Shown here: one piece after another, positions 29,594-42,479 of the stretch
How positions within the stretch are numbered: the stretch's first letter is position 1
Layout of the letters: each line of letters begins with the position of its first letter
Source of the DNA: an uncultured Clostridia bacterium
Lineage (GTDB): Bacteria; Bacillota; Limnochordia; Darwinibacteriales; Darwinibacteriaceae
Reading direction: 5' to 3'
Assembly (NCBI GenBank): GCA_900018335.1
Contig: FIZK01000010.1
Location: forward strand, 1 to 49,473
Length of the DNA stretch: 49,473 nt
The notes under the pieces: model-generated
The model's database searches: none
The model's input: only the letters and a program-made list of their open reading frames with translations
Told to the model about the DNA's origin: nothing
Translations under genes and position numbers: made by a program

Positions 29594-31024
29594 TTAGTCT
29601 GCCTTTCCCAGCACCTCCCGGAGCAGCTCATTCACCAACTTGGGATCAGCCTTACCTTCGGCAGCCCGCATCACCTGGCCAACGAAAAAGCCCCACAGCT
29701 TTTCCTCTCCAGCCCTGTAGCGGGCTACCAGATCCCCATTGGCAGCCAGGACCTCTTGTACAACCGCTCCCAGCTGGGAGGAGTCCCTGAGCACTTCCCA
29801 GCCTTTCTCCCGCACGATCTCCCTGGGCGACAGGGGCGAGCGGAACAGCTCCTCCAGCACCGCTTTGCTCCGGTTCTGGGTGATCAGCCCTTCCTGTAAA
29901 ATGGTCAAAAGTTCAGCGATGCGCTGCGGCGCCAAGTGCCCGTGTTCCCTGGCCAGACGGGCATAGTCACCCATGAGCAGGTTGACGAGCGCCGTATTGT
30001 CCTCTCCAGCCGCGGCGAGCTCCAGGAAAAGCTGGCCAAAGTCCGGGTAGTTCACCAAGAAAGTGGCTTCGTAGCGGGACAGCCCAAAGTCCCTTTCCAG
30101 GCGATGGAGGCGCTCCAGGGGCAGCTCAGGCAGGGTATCCTTTATCTGGGCCACCCAGGCCGGATCCAGGCGCAGGGGCGGCAGATCAGGATCGGGGAAA
30201 TACCTGTAGTCGGGGGCGTCTCCCTTGGAGCGCATGGGCATAGTCTTGCCGCTGCGCTCATCCCACGTTCTGCTTTCCTGCTTAATTTTTCCACCCCTAT
30301 CCAGCACCATACCCTGGCGGGAAACCTCATACTCCAGAGCCCTCTCCAGAGCCCGGAAGGAGTTGAGGTTCTTGATCTCCACCTTGGTGCCCAAAACCAT
30401 ACTGCCCTCTGGTTTCAGAGAGATGTTGGCATCACAGCGCAGGGAACCCTCTTCCATCTTCGTATCCGAAACGCCAATGCAGCGCATGAGCAGCCTGAGC
30501 TGCTCCAAAAAGAGGCGCGCCTGGCGGGGGCTGGTGATATCAGGTGCCGTGACAATCTCGATGAGGGGAATGCCGGCCCGATTGTAATCCACCAGGGAAT
30601 ACTCGGAATCCACAATACTGCCGCTGCTGTGGATCAGCTTGCCCGCCTCCTCCTCCAAGTGCAGGCGGGTGATGGCCGTTTTACACAGTTCATCGTCGAT
30701 ATAGTATTCCAAAAAGCCGTTGGTGCACAGGGGATAGGTGTCCTGGGTGATCTGGTACGCCTTGGGCAGGTCAGGGTAAAAATAGTTCTTCCTGTCGAAC
30801 CTGCTGAAGCAGTGAACTTCGCAGTTTAGGGCCAAGCCTGCCTTCACCCCGTATTCCACAGCCTTTTCATTCACCACGGGCAGAGTCCCGGGCAGTCCGA
30901 GGCAGACCGGGCAGCACTGCGTATTGGGAGGCGCCCCAAAGGCAGTGGAGCAGCCGCACAGAAACTTGCTGTCCGTGAGCAGAGCCACATGGATCTCTAG
31001 ACCGATGACAACATCATAGTTCAC
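29594..31024 (-). CDS. gatB: Asp-tRNA(Asn)/Glu-tRNA(Gln) amidotransferase subunit B
   Basis: VIGLEIHVALLTDSKFLCGCSTAFGAPPNTQCCPVCLGLPGTLPVVN; MEEGSLRCDANIS. Confidence 0.98.
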   Translation of the reverse strand: MNYDVVIGLEIHVALLTDSKFLCGCSTAFGAPPNTQCCPVCLGLPGTLPVVNEKAVEYGVKAGLALNCEVHCFSRFDRKNYFYPDLPKAYQITQDTYPLCTNGFLEYYIDDELCKTAITRLHLEEEAGKLIHSSGSIVDSEYSLVDYNRAGIPLIEIVTAPDITSPRQARLFLEQLRLLMRCIGVSDTKMEEGSLRCDANISLKPEGSMVLGTKVEIKNLNSFRALERALEYEVSRQGMVLDRGGKIKQESRTWDERSGKTMPMRSKGDAPDYRYFPDPDLPPLRLDPAWVAQIKDTLPELPLERLHRLERDFGLSRYEATFLVNYPDFGQLFLELAAAGEDNTALVNLLMGDYARLAREHGHLAPQRIAELLTILQEGLITQNRSKAVLEELFRSPLSPREIVREKGWEVLRDSSQLGAVVQEVLAANGDLVARYRAGEEKLWGFFVGQVMRAAEGKADPKLVNELLREVLGKAD

Positions 31025-32440
31025 GCTGGGCCCCCCTCTCTACACTCTCTTCCACTACATGGGCCACCTGGAAGATGAGCTCTTCCCGGAAGTGATTGCC
31101 CATGATCTGCAGTCCCACGGGCAGACCCCTCGAATCATACCCGCAGGGCAGGCTCAAGGCGCAGATGCCGCTCAAATTCGCCGTGGCTGTGTACAAATCG
31201 GAAAGGTACATTTCCAGAGGACTGCGTTTCTCGCCGATTCGAAAAGCGGTGCTGGGGGTTGTGGGAGTGATGATCACATCCACCTCTTCAAATGCCCGGG
31301 CCACATCCTGCTTAATTAAGGTGCGCACCCGCTGCGCCTGTTCGTAATAGGCTTCATAGTGGCTGGCACTGAGTACGTAAGTGCCCAGCATGATCCGGCG
31401 CTTGACCTCTGGACCGAAACCCGCCCCCCTGCTCTTGGCAAACATGGTGTTGCTGTCTTCAGCTGCCACTCGCTCACCATAGCGCACGCCATCAAAGCGG
31501 GCTAGGCAGGAACTGGCTTCCGCAGTTACCAGAGTCAGGTAAGTGTCGATGGCATATTGGTTGGTGGCCAGGGAAATGGGCTGAAGCACTGCTCCCTGTT
31601 CTTCCAGCACCTGCAGGGAGCGGCGCACAGCCGCCTCCACTTCCGGCTGCAGGCCTGTACTGAAGAACTCCTCGGGCACCCCAACCCTCAGCCCCTGGAC
31701 CACCTTTGGATCCCAAACGGGAACCTGAAAGGGGCTGGCCCCGGTTGAGGTGGCGTCCCTGGAGTCGGTTCCGGCAATGAGGGAGAACAAAACGGCAGCA
31801 CCTTCCACCGTCCTGGCCATGGGGCCCACCTGATCCAACGAGGGAGCTAGAGCCACCACTCCGTAGCGGGAAACACGACCGTAAGTGGGTTTGAGTCCCA
31901 CCACACCACAGAAAGAAGCCGGTTGGCGGATAGAGCCGCCTGTATCTGTCCCTAAAGACCACGGAGCCTGTTCTGCCGCGACCGCGGCCGCGGAGCCTCC
32001 AGAGGAGCCACCCGCCACCCGCTCCACATCGTGGGGGTTTCTAGTCACGCCGAAGGAGGAATACTCCGTGGAGGAGCCCATGGCGAACTCATCCAGGTTG
32101 GTCTTGCCCAAAATGGGGAGGCCCGCCTGCTTCACCCGCTCCACCACCGTGGCATCGTACAGCGGCGTATAATTCCGCAAAAAGCGTGACGCGCAGGTGG
32201 TGCGCAGCCCCTGCGTGGAGATGTTGTCCTTGATGGCCAAGGGAATTCCATCCCACGGAGACAGGGCCTCGCCCCGGGCGCGGCGCGCATCGGACTGGGC
32301 CGCTTGGGCCAAGGCTCCTTCCTCGTCCACGGTAATAAAGGCGTTGATGACCGGTTGGGTCTTTTTGATCTGCTCCAGACAGCGGCGGACCAACTCAGTG
32401 CTGGATACCTCGCCGGTTTGGAGCAGGTGCGCTAGTTTTC

Positions 32441-32444
<4 letters not shown>
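31014..32444 (-). CDS. gatA: Asp-tRNA(Asn)/Glu-tRNA(Gln) amidotransferase subunit A
   Basis: GIPLAIKDNISTQGLRTTCAS; VAGGSSGGSAAAVAA; GTDTGGSIRQPASFCGVVGLKPTYG. Confidence 0.98.
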
Positions 32445-34745
<2,301 letters not shown>

Positions 34746-36890
34746 CTAAACTTTAGTGATGGGGGCCAGATGAGCCATGACCTTCTTAAGTCCCTGATTG
34801 GGAAAGGCGATGGTCAAAAGCAAGTCTCCCCCTGAATCACTCACGGCCACGACCATGCCGCGGCCCCAGATCTTATGCTCCACTTTATCCCCCACACCAT
34901 ATTCTGCCCCGGCGCCGCGAGCGGGCCTGGCAGGAGCAGTGGTCATGCGGGGAAGGCTCGGGACGCCAGCTCCCTTTTCCTCCAGATACTGGGGATCGAT
35001 CTCCCCTACGAAGCTGGAGACTGCGTTGAGGCGGGTGGCCCCAAACAGGGTGCGCTGCCCGGCGCAGGTCAAGAACAGGCGCTCCTGGGCCCTGGTCATG
35101 GCCACGTACATGAGGCGCCTTTCCTCCTCCAGCTGCCCAGCTTCCTCCGCGGAACGAGCATGGGGAAAGAGCCCTTCTTCCAAACCCACAATGAACACAA
35201 CGGGAAACTCCAGCCCTTTGGAGGCGTGGACCGTCATCATGCTCACGGCATCGGCTTCCGCATCATAGGTATCCACATCGCTGATCAGGGCCACATACTC
35301 CAAGAGGGTTCCCAGATCCTCGAACTGCTGGGCCAGGGAGAGGAACTCCTTCAGGTTCTCTAAGCGCTCTTGGGCATCGCGGTCGCGCTGGGCCTGCAGC
35401 TCCCCTAAATACCCGCTCTCTTCCAGGACAGCCGTGACCAGTTCTGTGACGGTCAGCTCATCTAGCCGGCTGTGCCAACCGTCCACCAGTTCCTTAAAGC
35501 CCTGCAGTGCCCTGACCGCTTTGCCACCGAGGCCGTCCACGCCATCCAGGTAGGAAAGGGCGCTGAAGAGGCTGATCCCAAACTGCTGGGCGTACGCGGT
35601 CAGGCGGGTTATGGTTACGTCGCCGATGCCCCGGCGGGGGGTGTTCACGACGCGCAGAAAACTGATGTCGTTGTGGGGATTGTGGACCAAACGCAGATAG
35701 GCCATGAGATCTTTGATCTCCTTGCGATCATAAAAACGCAAGCCAGCGATGATGCGGTAAGGGACGCCGCTGCGCATGAATTCTTCCTCCAGCACCCGAG
35801 AAAGGGCGTGGGTCCGGTACAAGATGGCCACATCCCGAAACGCCCGGCCGTCCCTTTTCTGCAGCTCCCGGATGGCCTCCGCTGTAAAGCGGGCTTCTTC
35901 CCATTCCGTGGCCCCCTGGAAAAACACCACCTTATCGCCTTCCGCCCGCTTAGTCCACAAACGTTTTTCTTTCCGCTCCGTGTTATTCTTGATCACGGAG
36001 TTGGCAGCGCCTAAGATGTTCTGCGTGGAGCGGTAATTCTCCTCGAGCTTGACCACAGTCGCCCCGGGGAAATCCCGCTCAAACTCCAGGATATTGCGAA
36101 TATCCGCCCCCCTAAAGGCGTAGATGCTCTGATCTTCATCACCCACAACGCAGATGTTACCCGTACGCTGGGCCAGCATGTGGACGAGCACATACTGCGC
36201 CTTGTTGGTGTCCTGATACTCGTCCACCAGGATGTGGTCAAAACGCTCCTGATACTTGCGCTTCACCTCGGGATGTCTTTGGAACATACGCACCACAGCC
36301 ATGATCAAGTCGTCAAAGTCCAGGGCGTTGCTGGCCATGAGCTTCTCCTGGTACTTGGCATACACTTTGGCCACGATTTGCTCCCAATAATCCCCGCCCG
36401 CGGGGTATTCCTCAGGCGTAATCAGCTCATCCTTGGCCCGGCTGATGGCCCCCAGGAGCCCCCTGGGCGGAATGCGCTGGGGATCCAGATTCAGCTCCTT
36501 GCACACTTCCCGGATCACAGCCAGCTGCTCACCTTCGTCGAAAATCTGGAAGCCCGGCCCATAACCAGCATAAGCCGCCTCCGAACGCAGAATGCGCACG
36601 CAGAGGGAATGGAAGGTGCCCATCACCACCTGTCCGGCACTGGGCCCAATTAGGGTGTGCAGGCGGTCGCGCATCTCCTGGGCGGCCTTGTTGGTGAAGG
36701 TGACCGCGGCGATCCTGTACGGAGGAATATGGTGAGCCTTAATCAAATGGGCAATCCGGGTGGTGAGCACCCTGGTCTTGCCACTGCCGGCGCCGGCCAC
36801 CACCAAAAGTGGGCCTTCTACGGTTGTCACTGCCAGTTCTTGGTTGGGGTTTAGGTTCTGCAAATAGTCCATCTTCATCTCCTTAAGCAA
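34746..36890 (-). CDS. pcrA: UvrD/PcrA family DNA helicase
   Basis: LNPNQELAVTTVEGPLLVVAGAGSGKTRVLTTRIAHLI; VDEYQDTNKAQY; MTVHASKGLEFPVVF. Confidence 0.97.
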   Translation of the reverse strand: MLKEMKMDYLQNLNPNQELAVTTVEGPLLVVAGAGSGKTRVLTTRIAHLIKAHHIPPYRIAAVTFTNKAAQEMRDRLHTLIGPSAGQVVMGTFHSLCVRILRSEAAYAGYGPGFQIFDEGEQLAVIREVCKELNLDPQRIPPRGLLGAISRAKDELITPEEYPAGGDYWEQIVAKVYAKYQEKLMASNALDFDDLIMAVVRMFQRHPEVKRKYQERFDHILVDEYQDTNKAQYVLVHMLAQRTGNICVVGDEDQSIYAFRGADIRNILEFERDFPGATVVKLEENYRSTQNILGAANSVIKNNTERKEKRLWTKRAEGDKVVFFQGATEWEEARFTAEAIRELQKRDGRAFRDVAILYRTHALSRVLEEEFMRSGVPYRIIAGLRFYDRKEIKDLMAYLRLVHNPHNDISFLRVVNTPRRGIGDVTITRLTAYAQQFGISLFSALSYLDGVDGLGGKAVRALQGFKELVDGWHSRLDELTVTELVTAVLEESGYLGELQAQRDRDAQERLENLKEFLSLAQQFEDLGTLLEYVALISDVDTYDAEADAVSMMTVHASKGLEFPVVFIVGLEEGLFPHARSAEEAGQLEEERRLMYVAMTRAQERLFLTCAGQRTLFGATRLNAVSSFVGEIDPQYLEEKGAGVPSLPRMTTAPARPARGAGAEYGVGDKVEHKIWGRGMVVAVSDSGGDLLLTIAFPNQGLKKVMAHLAPITKV

Positions 36891-37006
36891 AAAACCTTCC
36901 TGTCCAGAACAGTTTTTCCAGCGGTTCCCTGCAGGTCAGCACGGCTTCAGGGAGAAGTAGGACCTGCAGAAAATACCGACAAAAATGGAAGGAAGGAACA
37001 GTAAAG

Positions 37007-37753
37007 TTGCGGCAGTTATCTATGCTCTCAATCATTCTTCTTGTTGCCATAATTCTCGGAGGGTGCCTCAATGCCCTTCCGCCGACTGGCGACCCCAGCA
37101 GTCCACCGACCGGCGGTGCCAAAGCCTCCCTCACGGGAACAGTCCAGGATGCCCGCTCGGGGTTGAAGCTGTGGGACGGGCAGGCAACCCTCACCCGTTC
37201 TGGCGGACCCAGTCACAGTACCTCCATCAAGGGGGGCGTGTTTGAGTTCCAAAACCTCGCACCTGGTACTTACACCCTCACCATCAATGCGCTGCATTAC
37301 AAACAGCTCCAAAAACAGGTGGTGGTCACGGGCGCGAACATAACCATCTCTGAAAAACTGACGCCGATCTTCTCCGCCGCTGAGCTGGATCTCCTGGCCC
37401 GCCTGGTCCATGCGGAAGCCAAGGGTGAAAGCTACGAAGGCCAGGTGGCAGTGGCAGCCACTGTGCTCAACCGCCTGGTGCATCCCGATTACCCCAACAG
37501 CCTGGAAGGCGTAATCTACCAGGTAATCGTCTCAGGCGGCAGACGGTACTATCAATACGAGCCGGTATTGAACGGCGCCATCAAAAGCCCGGCCAGCCAG
37601 ACGGCGAAGGATGCCGTGGCCGATGCCCTGGCGGGCTGGGACCCCAGCAGGGGCGCCACGGGGTTCTTCGCCCCAGCTAAGGTAGGGTCAGGTTCCTGGG
37701 TGTGGACCAGGACTCCCACCGTTACAATTGGCAACCACCGCTTTTTCAAGTGA
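37007..37753 (+). CDS. lipoprotein with carboxypeptidase-regulatory-like domain fused to a SleB-type cell wall hydrolase
   Basis: Lipobox VAIILGGC; SLTGTVQDARSG...GGVFEFQNLAPGTYTLTI; LARLVHAEAKGESYEGQVAVAATVLNRL. Confidence 0.88.
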   Translation: MRQLSMLSIILLVAIILGGCLNALPPTGDPSSPPTGGAKASLTGTVQDARSGLKLWDGQATLTRSGGPSHSTSIKGGVFEFQNLAPGTYTLTINALHYKQLQKQVVVTGANITISEKLTPIFSAAELDLLARLVHAEAKGESYEGQVAVAATVLNRLVHPDYPNSLEGVIYQVIVSGGRRYYQYEPVLNGAIKSPASQTAKDAVADALAGWDPSRGATGFFAPAKVGSGSWVWTRTPTVTIGNHRFFK

Positions 37754-37761
37754 GCGCAAAA

Positions 37762-37785
37762 ACACCTCCCACTCGCGGGAGGTGT
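37762..37785. terminator. bidirectional terminator between the sleB-like gene and hisIE
   Basis: ACACCTCCC-actcgc-GGGAGGTGT perfect 9-bp stem; U-tract GTTTTTG on the minus side. Confidence 0.75.
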
Positions 37786-37834
37786 CTTCTCGTCCGGAGA
37801 AGTCTCTGGAGGAGAAGCTCTCCGCCTGGGGAGT

Positions 37835-38470
37835 CTAGTTGCCCGACAGGCTGGAGCGGCCCAGGAGCTCTTCCCAGATCGCCTCTAAGTTAATGCGCCT
37901 GAAGACTAAGAGCACTAAGAGGTGATAGAGGAGATCGCTCACCTCGTAAACCAGCTCTTCGTCTTCTTGGTTTTTCCCGGCGATAATCACTTCGGTTGCT
38001 TCTTCTCCAAAAGCCTTCAGTATTTTGTCCAGGCCGTTATCCATCAGGTAGTTGGTATACGAACCTACCTTAGGCGAACGCCTGCGGTCTTCTATGTTGG
38101 CATACAGCCAGGAGAGGGCTTCCCGCTGCGGGAGAAGATCACTCTGGTCAGGGCCATCGGACATAATCAGGTTATGAAAACAAGTGTAAGACTCTCCATC
38201 ATCATCACAGGCACCGTGGCCGTGCTGGTCCACGATGATTAAAACCGTATCCCGATCGCAGTCTGCCGTAATGCGCCGCACTTTTTGGACATTCCCTGAT
38301 TCAGCACCCTTTTTCCAAACCTGTTTTCGTTTGCGGCTGTAAAACCAGGTCTCTCCTGTCTGCAGCGTCTTGTTGAACGCTTCCTCGTTCATGTACGCCA
38401 TCATCAGAACCCTTCCTTGGGTATCCTGAATAATGGCTGGCACTAGACCGTTCTCGTCGTACTTAATCAT
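37835..38470 (-). CDS. hisIE: HisIE-like phosphoribosyl-AMP cyclohydrolase/phosphoribosyl-ATP pyrophosphohydrolase (variant HisI motif)
   Basis: MIKYDENGLVPAIIQDTQGRVLMMAYMNEEAFNKTLQTGETWFYSRKRKQVWKKGAESGN; TADCDRD; HisE part SYTNYLMDNGLDKILKAFGEEATEVIIA...SDLLYHLLVLL. Confidence 0.9.
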   Translation of the reverse strand: MIKYDENGLVPAIIQDTQGRVLMMAYMNEEAFNKTLQTGETWFYSRKRKQVWKKGAESGNVQKVRRITADCDRDTVLIIVDQHGHGACDDDGESYTCFHNLIMSDGPDQSDLLPQREALSWLYANIEDRRRSPKVGSYTNYLMDNGLDKILKAFGEEATEVIIAGKNQEDEELVYEVSDLLYHLLVLLVFRRINLEAIWEELLGRSSLSGN

Positions 38471-38486
38471 AACCTCACCCCCAATC

Positions 38487-39719
38487 CTATTCCCACTCGA
38501 TGGTGGCCGGCGGCTTTGGACTGATGTCATAAACCACCCTGCCAACCCCTTGAACTTCCCCCAGCACACGCGCACTTATGCCGGCCAGTAGGTCGTGGGG
38601 GACGCGCACCCAATCGGCACTCATACCATCCCTGCTCTCCACAAAGCGCAGGCCGACCACGTAATCATAGGTCCTTCCGCCTCGCTGCACCCCAACGCTG
38701 CGCACGTTGGTGAGCACTACAGCGGCCTGCCAAATCTTGTCATACCATCCTGCCCGGCGGAGTTCCTCCATAACAATGGCATCCGCTTTCCTCAAGATGT
38801 CCAGCTTCTCCCGGGTCACGGCCCCCAGAACACGGATGGCCAAGCCCGGCCCCGGGAAGGGGTGCCTCCACAGGATTTCCTTGGGCAGCTGCAGCTTTTC
38901 GCCAAGCTGGCGCACCTCATCTTTAAAGAGCACGGCCAGCGGCTCAACAAGTTCAAAACGCAGGTCTTCGGGCAGTCCTCCCACATTGTGGTGGGATTTC
39001 ACCAGGGTGCCCGGCCCCACACCGCTTTCCAGCACATCGGGGTAGACGGTCCCCTGCACCAAGAACGCCGCATCGCCCAGCTTGGCCGCCTCTTCCTCAA
39101 ACACCCTAATAAACTCTATGCCTATGATCCTGCGTTTTTGCTCTGGATCCTCGATTCCCTCCAGCTTGCTCAAGAAACGGTCCTGGGCCTGCACGTGGAC
39201 TAGGGGAATGCCGAAGCCCTCCCTAAAGGTTGCCACGATCTGTTCACTCTCGCCTGCCCGCATAAACCCGTGGTCCACGAAGATACAGGTGAGCTGTTCG
39301 CCCACGGCGCGATGGGCCAGGACGGCAGCCACGGCAGAATCCACACCTCCGCTCAACCCGCAGATAGCTCGGGCGCTCCCCACCTGGGCGCGGATTTTGT
39401 CCACCGCCTCAGTCAGGAAACGGTCCATGCTCCAATCCCGTTCACTGCCGCAGGCCTCCGACAAAAAAGAGTCCAGCCTGGAATCGGGGGGAAACTCCTC
39501 ACCCAGCTGCAGCATGGGCACGGACAGCTTGGAAAGGAGTTCGTCTAAGCGCGGAGAAACCATCCCCGTGACAATGATCCCGTCAGGCTCGGGCCCCTGC
39601 AGCACCTGAACCGCGGCAGAACCAGGGACGATTTCGCTGAAAACACCCAACTTGCGCACTTGCCTAGCTACATCCTGGGCATGTAGAGAGCCGCCATCAA
39701 CTACTAAGATCCGCTTCAA
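38487..39719 (-). CDS. guaA: GMP synthase with truncated, apparently inactive glutaminase domain
   Basis: ATP pyrophosphatase domain ICGLSGGVDSAVAAVLAHRAVGEQLTCIFVDHGFMR and complete C-terminal dimerization domain ending TIEWE. TTG start at 39719 inferred from ggcggaggg RBS; N-terminal region about 96 aa. Confidence 0.92.
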   Translation of the reverse strand: MKRILVVDGGSLHAQDVARQVRKLGVFSEIVPGSAAVQVLQGPEPDGIIVTGMVSPRLDELLSKLSVPMLQLGEEFPPDSRLDSFLSEACGSERDWSMDRFLTEAVDKIRAQVGSARAICGLSGGVDSAVAAVLAHRAVGEQLTCIFVDHGFMRAGESEQIVATFREGFGIPLVHVQAQDRFLSKLEGIEDPEQKRRIIGIEFIRVFEEEAAKLGDAAFLVQGTVYPDVLESGVGPGTLVKSHHNVGGLPEDLRFELVEPLAVLFKDEVRQLGEKLQLPKEILWRHPFPGPGLAIRVLGAVTREKLDILRKADAIVMEELRRAGWYDKIWQAAVVLTNVRSVGVQRGGRTYDYVVGLRFVESRDGMSADWVRVPHDLLAGISARVLGEVQGVGRVVYDISPKPPATIEWE

Positions 39720-39735
39720 CAAGCAACCCTCCGCC

Positions 39736-40296
39736 TCAATTCTCGAGCACACCCACGTAGGGCAGTTCCCTATGCTTATGATTGTAATCTAAGCCGTATC
39801 CTATAACAAACTCATCGGGTATGGTGAAACCAACGTAGTCAGGGGTGAACTCGGTCCGCCTCCGCTCAGGCTTGTCAAGGAGCACGGCGGTCTTTAAAGT
39901 GGCAGGATTGCGCGACTGCAGCAGCTGATGGAGGTAAGACAAAGTGAGCCCGGAGTCAATAATATCTTCCACAATGAGCACGTGCTTGCCTTCAATGGGC
40001 TGGTCCAGATCTTTGAGCAGCTGAACCACCCCCGAGGTTTCGGTGGCCTGGCCGTAGCTGGAAATGGCCATGAAGTCCACTTCCAAAGGCACGGAAATCT
40101 GCCTGATTAAGTCGCTCATGAACACCACAGCACCTTTGAGAATGCCGATCACCAGAAGGTCTCTGCCCTGGTAATCCCCGCTGATCTCCCGCCCCAGCTC
40201 CTGCACCCGTTGTGCAATTTCTTCTGCGCTGATCAGAACCTTCACTCGCAACCCTATCCCACCTGTTGACGATTTTCGTACTAGTATTTTCGCCAC
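39736..40296 (-). CDS. hpt: hypoxanthine phosphoribosyltransferase
   Basis: VIGILKGAVVFMSDLIRQI, VLIVEDIIDSGLTLSYL, IPDEFVIGYGLDYNHKHRELPYVGVL. GTG at 40245 is an alternative start. Confidence 0.95.
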   Translation of the reverse strand: MAKILVRKSSTGGIGLRVKVLISAEEIAQRVQELGREISGDYQGRDLLVIGILKGAVVFMSDLIRQISVPLEVDFMAISSYGQATETSGVVQLLKDLDQPIEGKHVLIVEDIIDSGLTLSYLHQLLQSRNPATLKTAVLLDKPERRRTEFTPDYVGFTIPDEFVIGYGLDYNHKHRELPYVGVLEN

Positions 40297-40334
40297 CTCG
40301 GACCTGATCCCTTGTAAATCCAGTGTTAACTTAA

Positions 40335-40364
40335 AAAGACCCCGCCTGTGCAGGCGGAGTCTTT
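40335..40364 (-). terminator. intrinsic terminator downstream of groEL
   Basis: AAAGACcCCGCCTG-tg-CAGGCGGaGTCTTT stem with a U-tract on the minus side. Confidence 0.8.
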
Positions 40365-40382
40365 GAGTCGTTTGCTTACAGC

Positions 40383-42008
<1,626 letters not shown>

Positions 42009-42026
42009 TCACCTTCCTCGTTATAG

Positions 42027-42314
42027 TTATTCTACAATTGCCAGCAGGTCAGATTCCCTGAGAATGAGCAGCTCTTCGCCCTTGTACTTGATCTCTGTCC
42101 CAGCATACTTGGCAAACAAAACGGTGTCGCCCTCTTTTACGCTCATGGGCAGCAGCTTGCCGTCGTCGCTGTATTTCCCAGGGCCTACCGCCAGGACTTT
42201 ACCCTGCTGCGGCTTTTCTTTGGCTGTGTCTGGCAAGACGATGCCGCTGGCAGTTTTCTCTTCTGCCTCCACAACCTTGAGAACAATGCGATCTCCTAAT
42301 GGCTTAATGTTCAA
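42027..42314 (-). CDS. groES: co-chaperonin GroES
   Basis: [46 protein letters not shown]. Confidence 0.99.
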   Translation of the reverse strand: MNIKPLGDRIVLKVVEAEEKTASGIVLPDTAKEKPQQGKVLAVGPGKYSDDGKLLPMSVKEGDTVLFAKYAGTEIKYKGEELLILRESDLLAIVE

Positions 42315-42342
42315 GTGTGTGTACCCCCTTTGTATCCTCTTG

Positions 42343-42369
42343 TTAGCACTCCTTGTCAGTGAGTGCTAA
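42343..42369. promoter_or_regulatory. CIRCE operator (HrcA-binding site) upstream of groES
   Basis: Perfect TTAGCACTC-N9-GAGTGCTAA. Confidence 0.97.
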
Positions 42370-42479
42370 ATCTATACCATATGTTAATCAACCGCACCAG
42401 TTTTTGCAAACCGTCCCATCTGGCACAAATGGGCTTTTCTGGCCAAAATGGGGCTGTTTTCTAAAATAGCTCTCGAAAG

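Noticed and set aside
29936-30829. 297-aa plus-strand ORF
   Set aside because: Antisense shadow of gatB.
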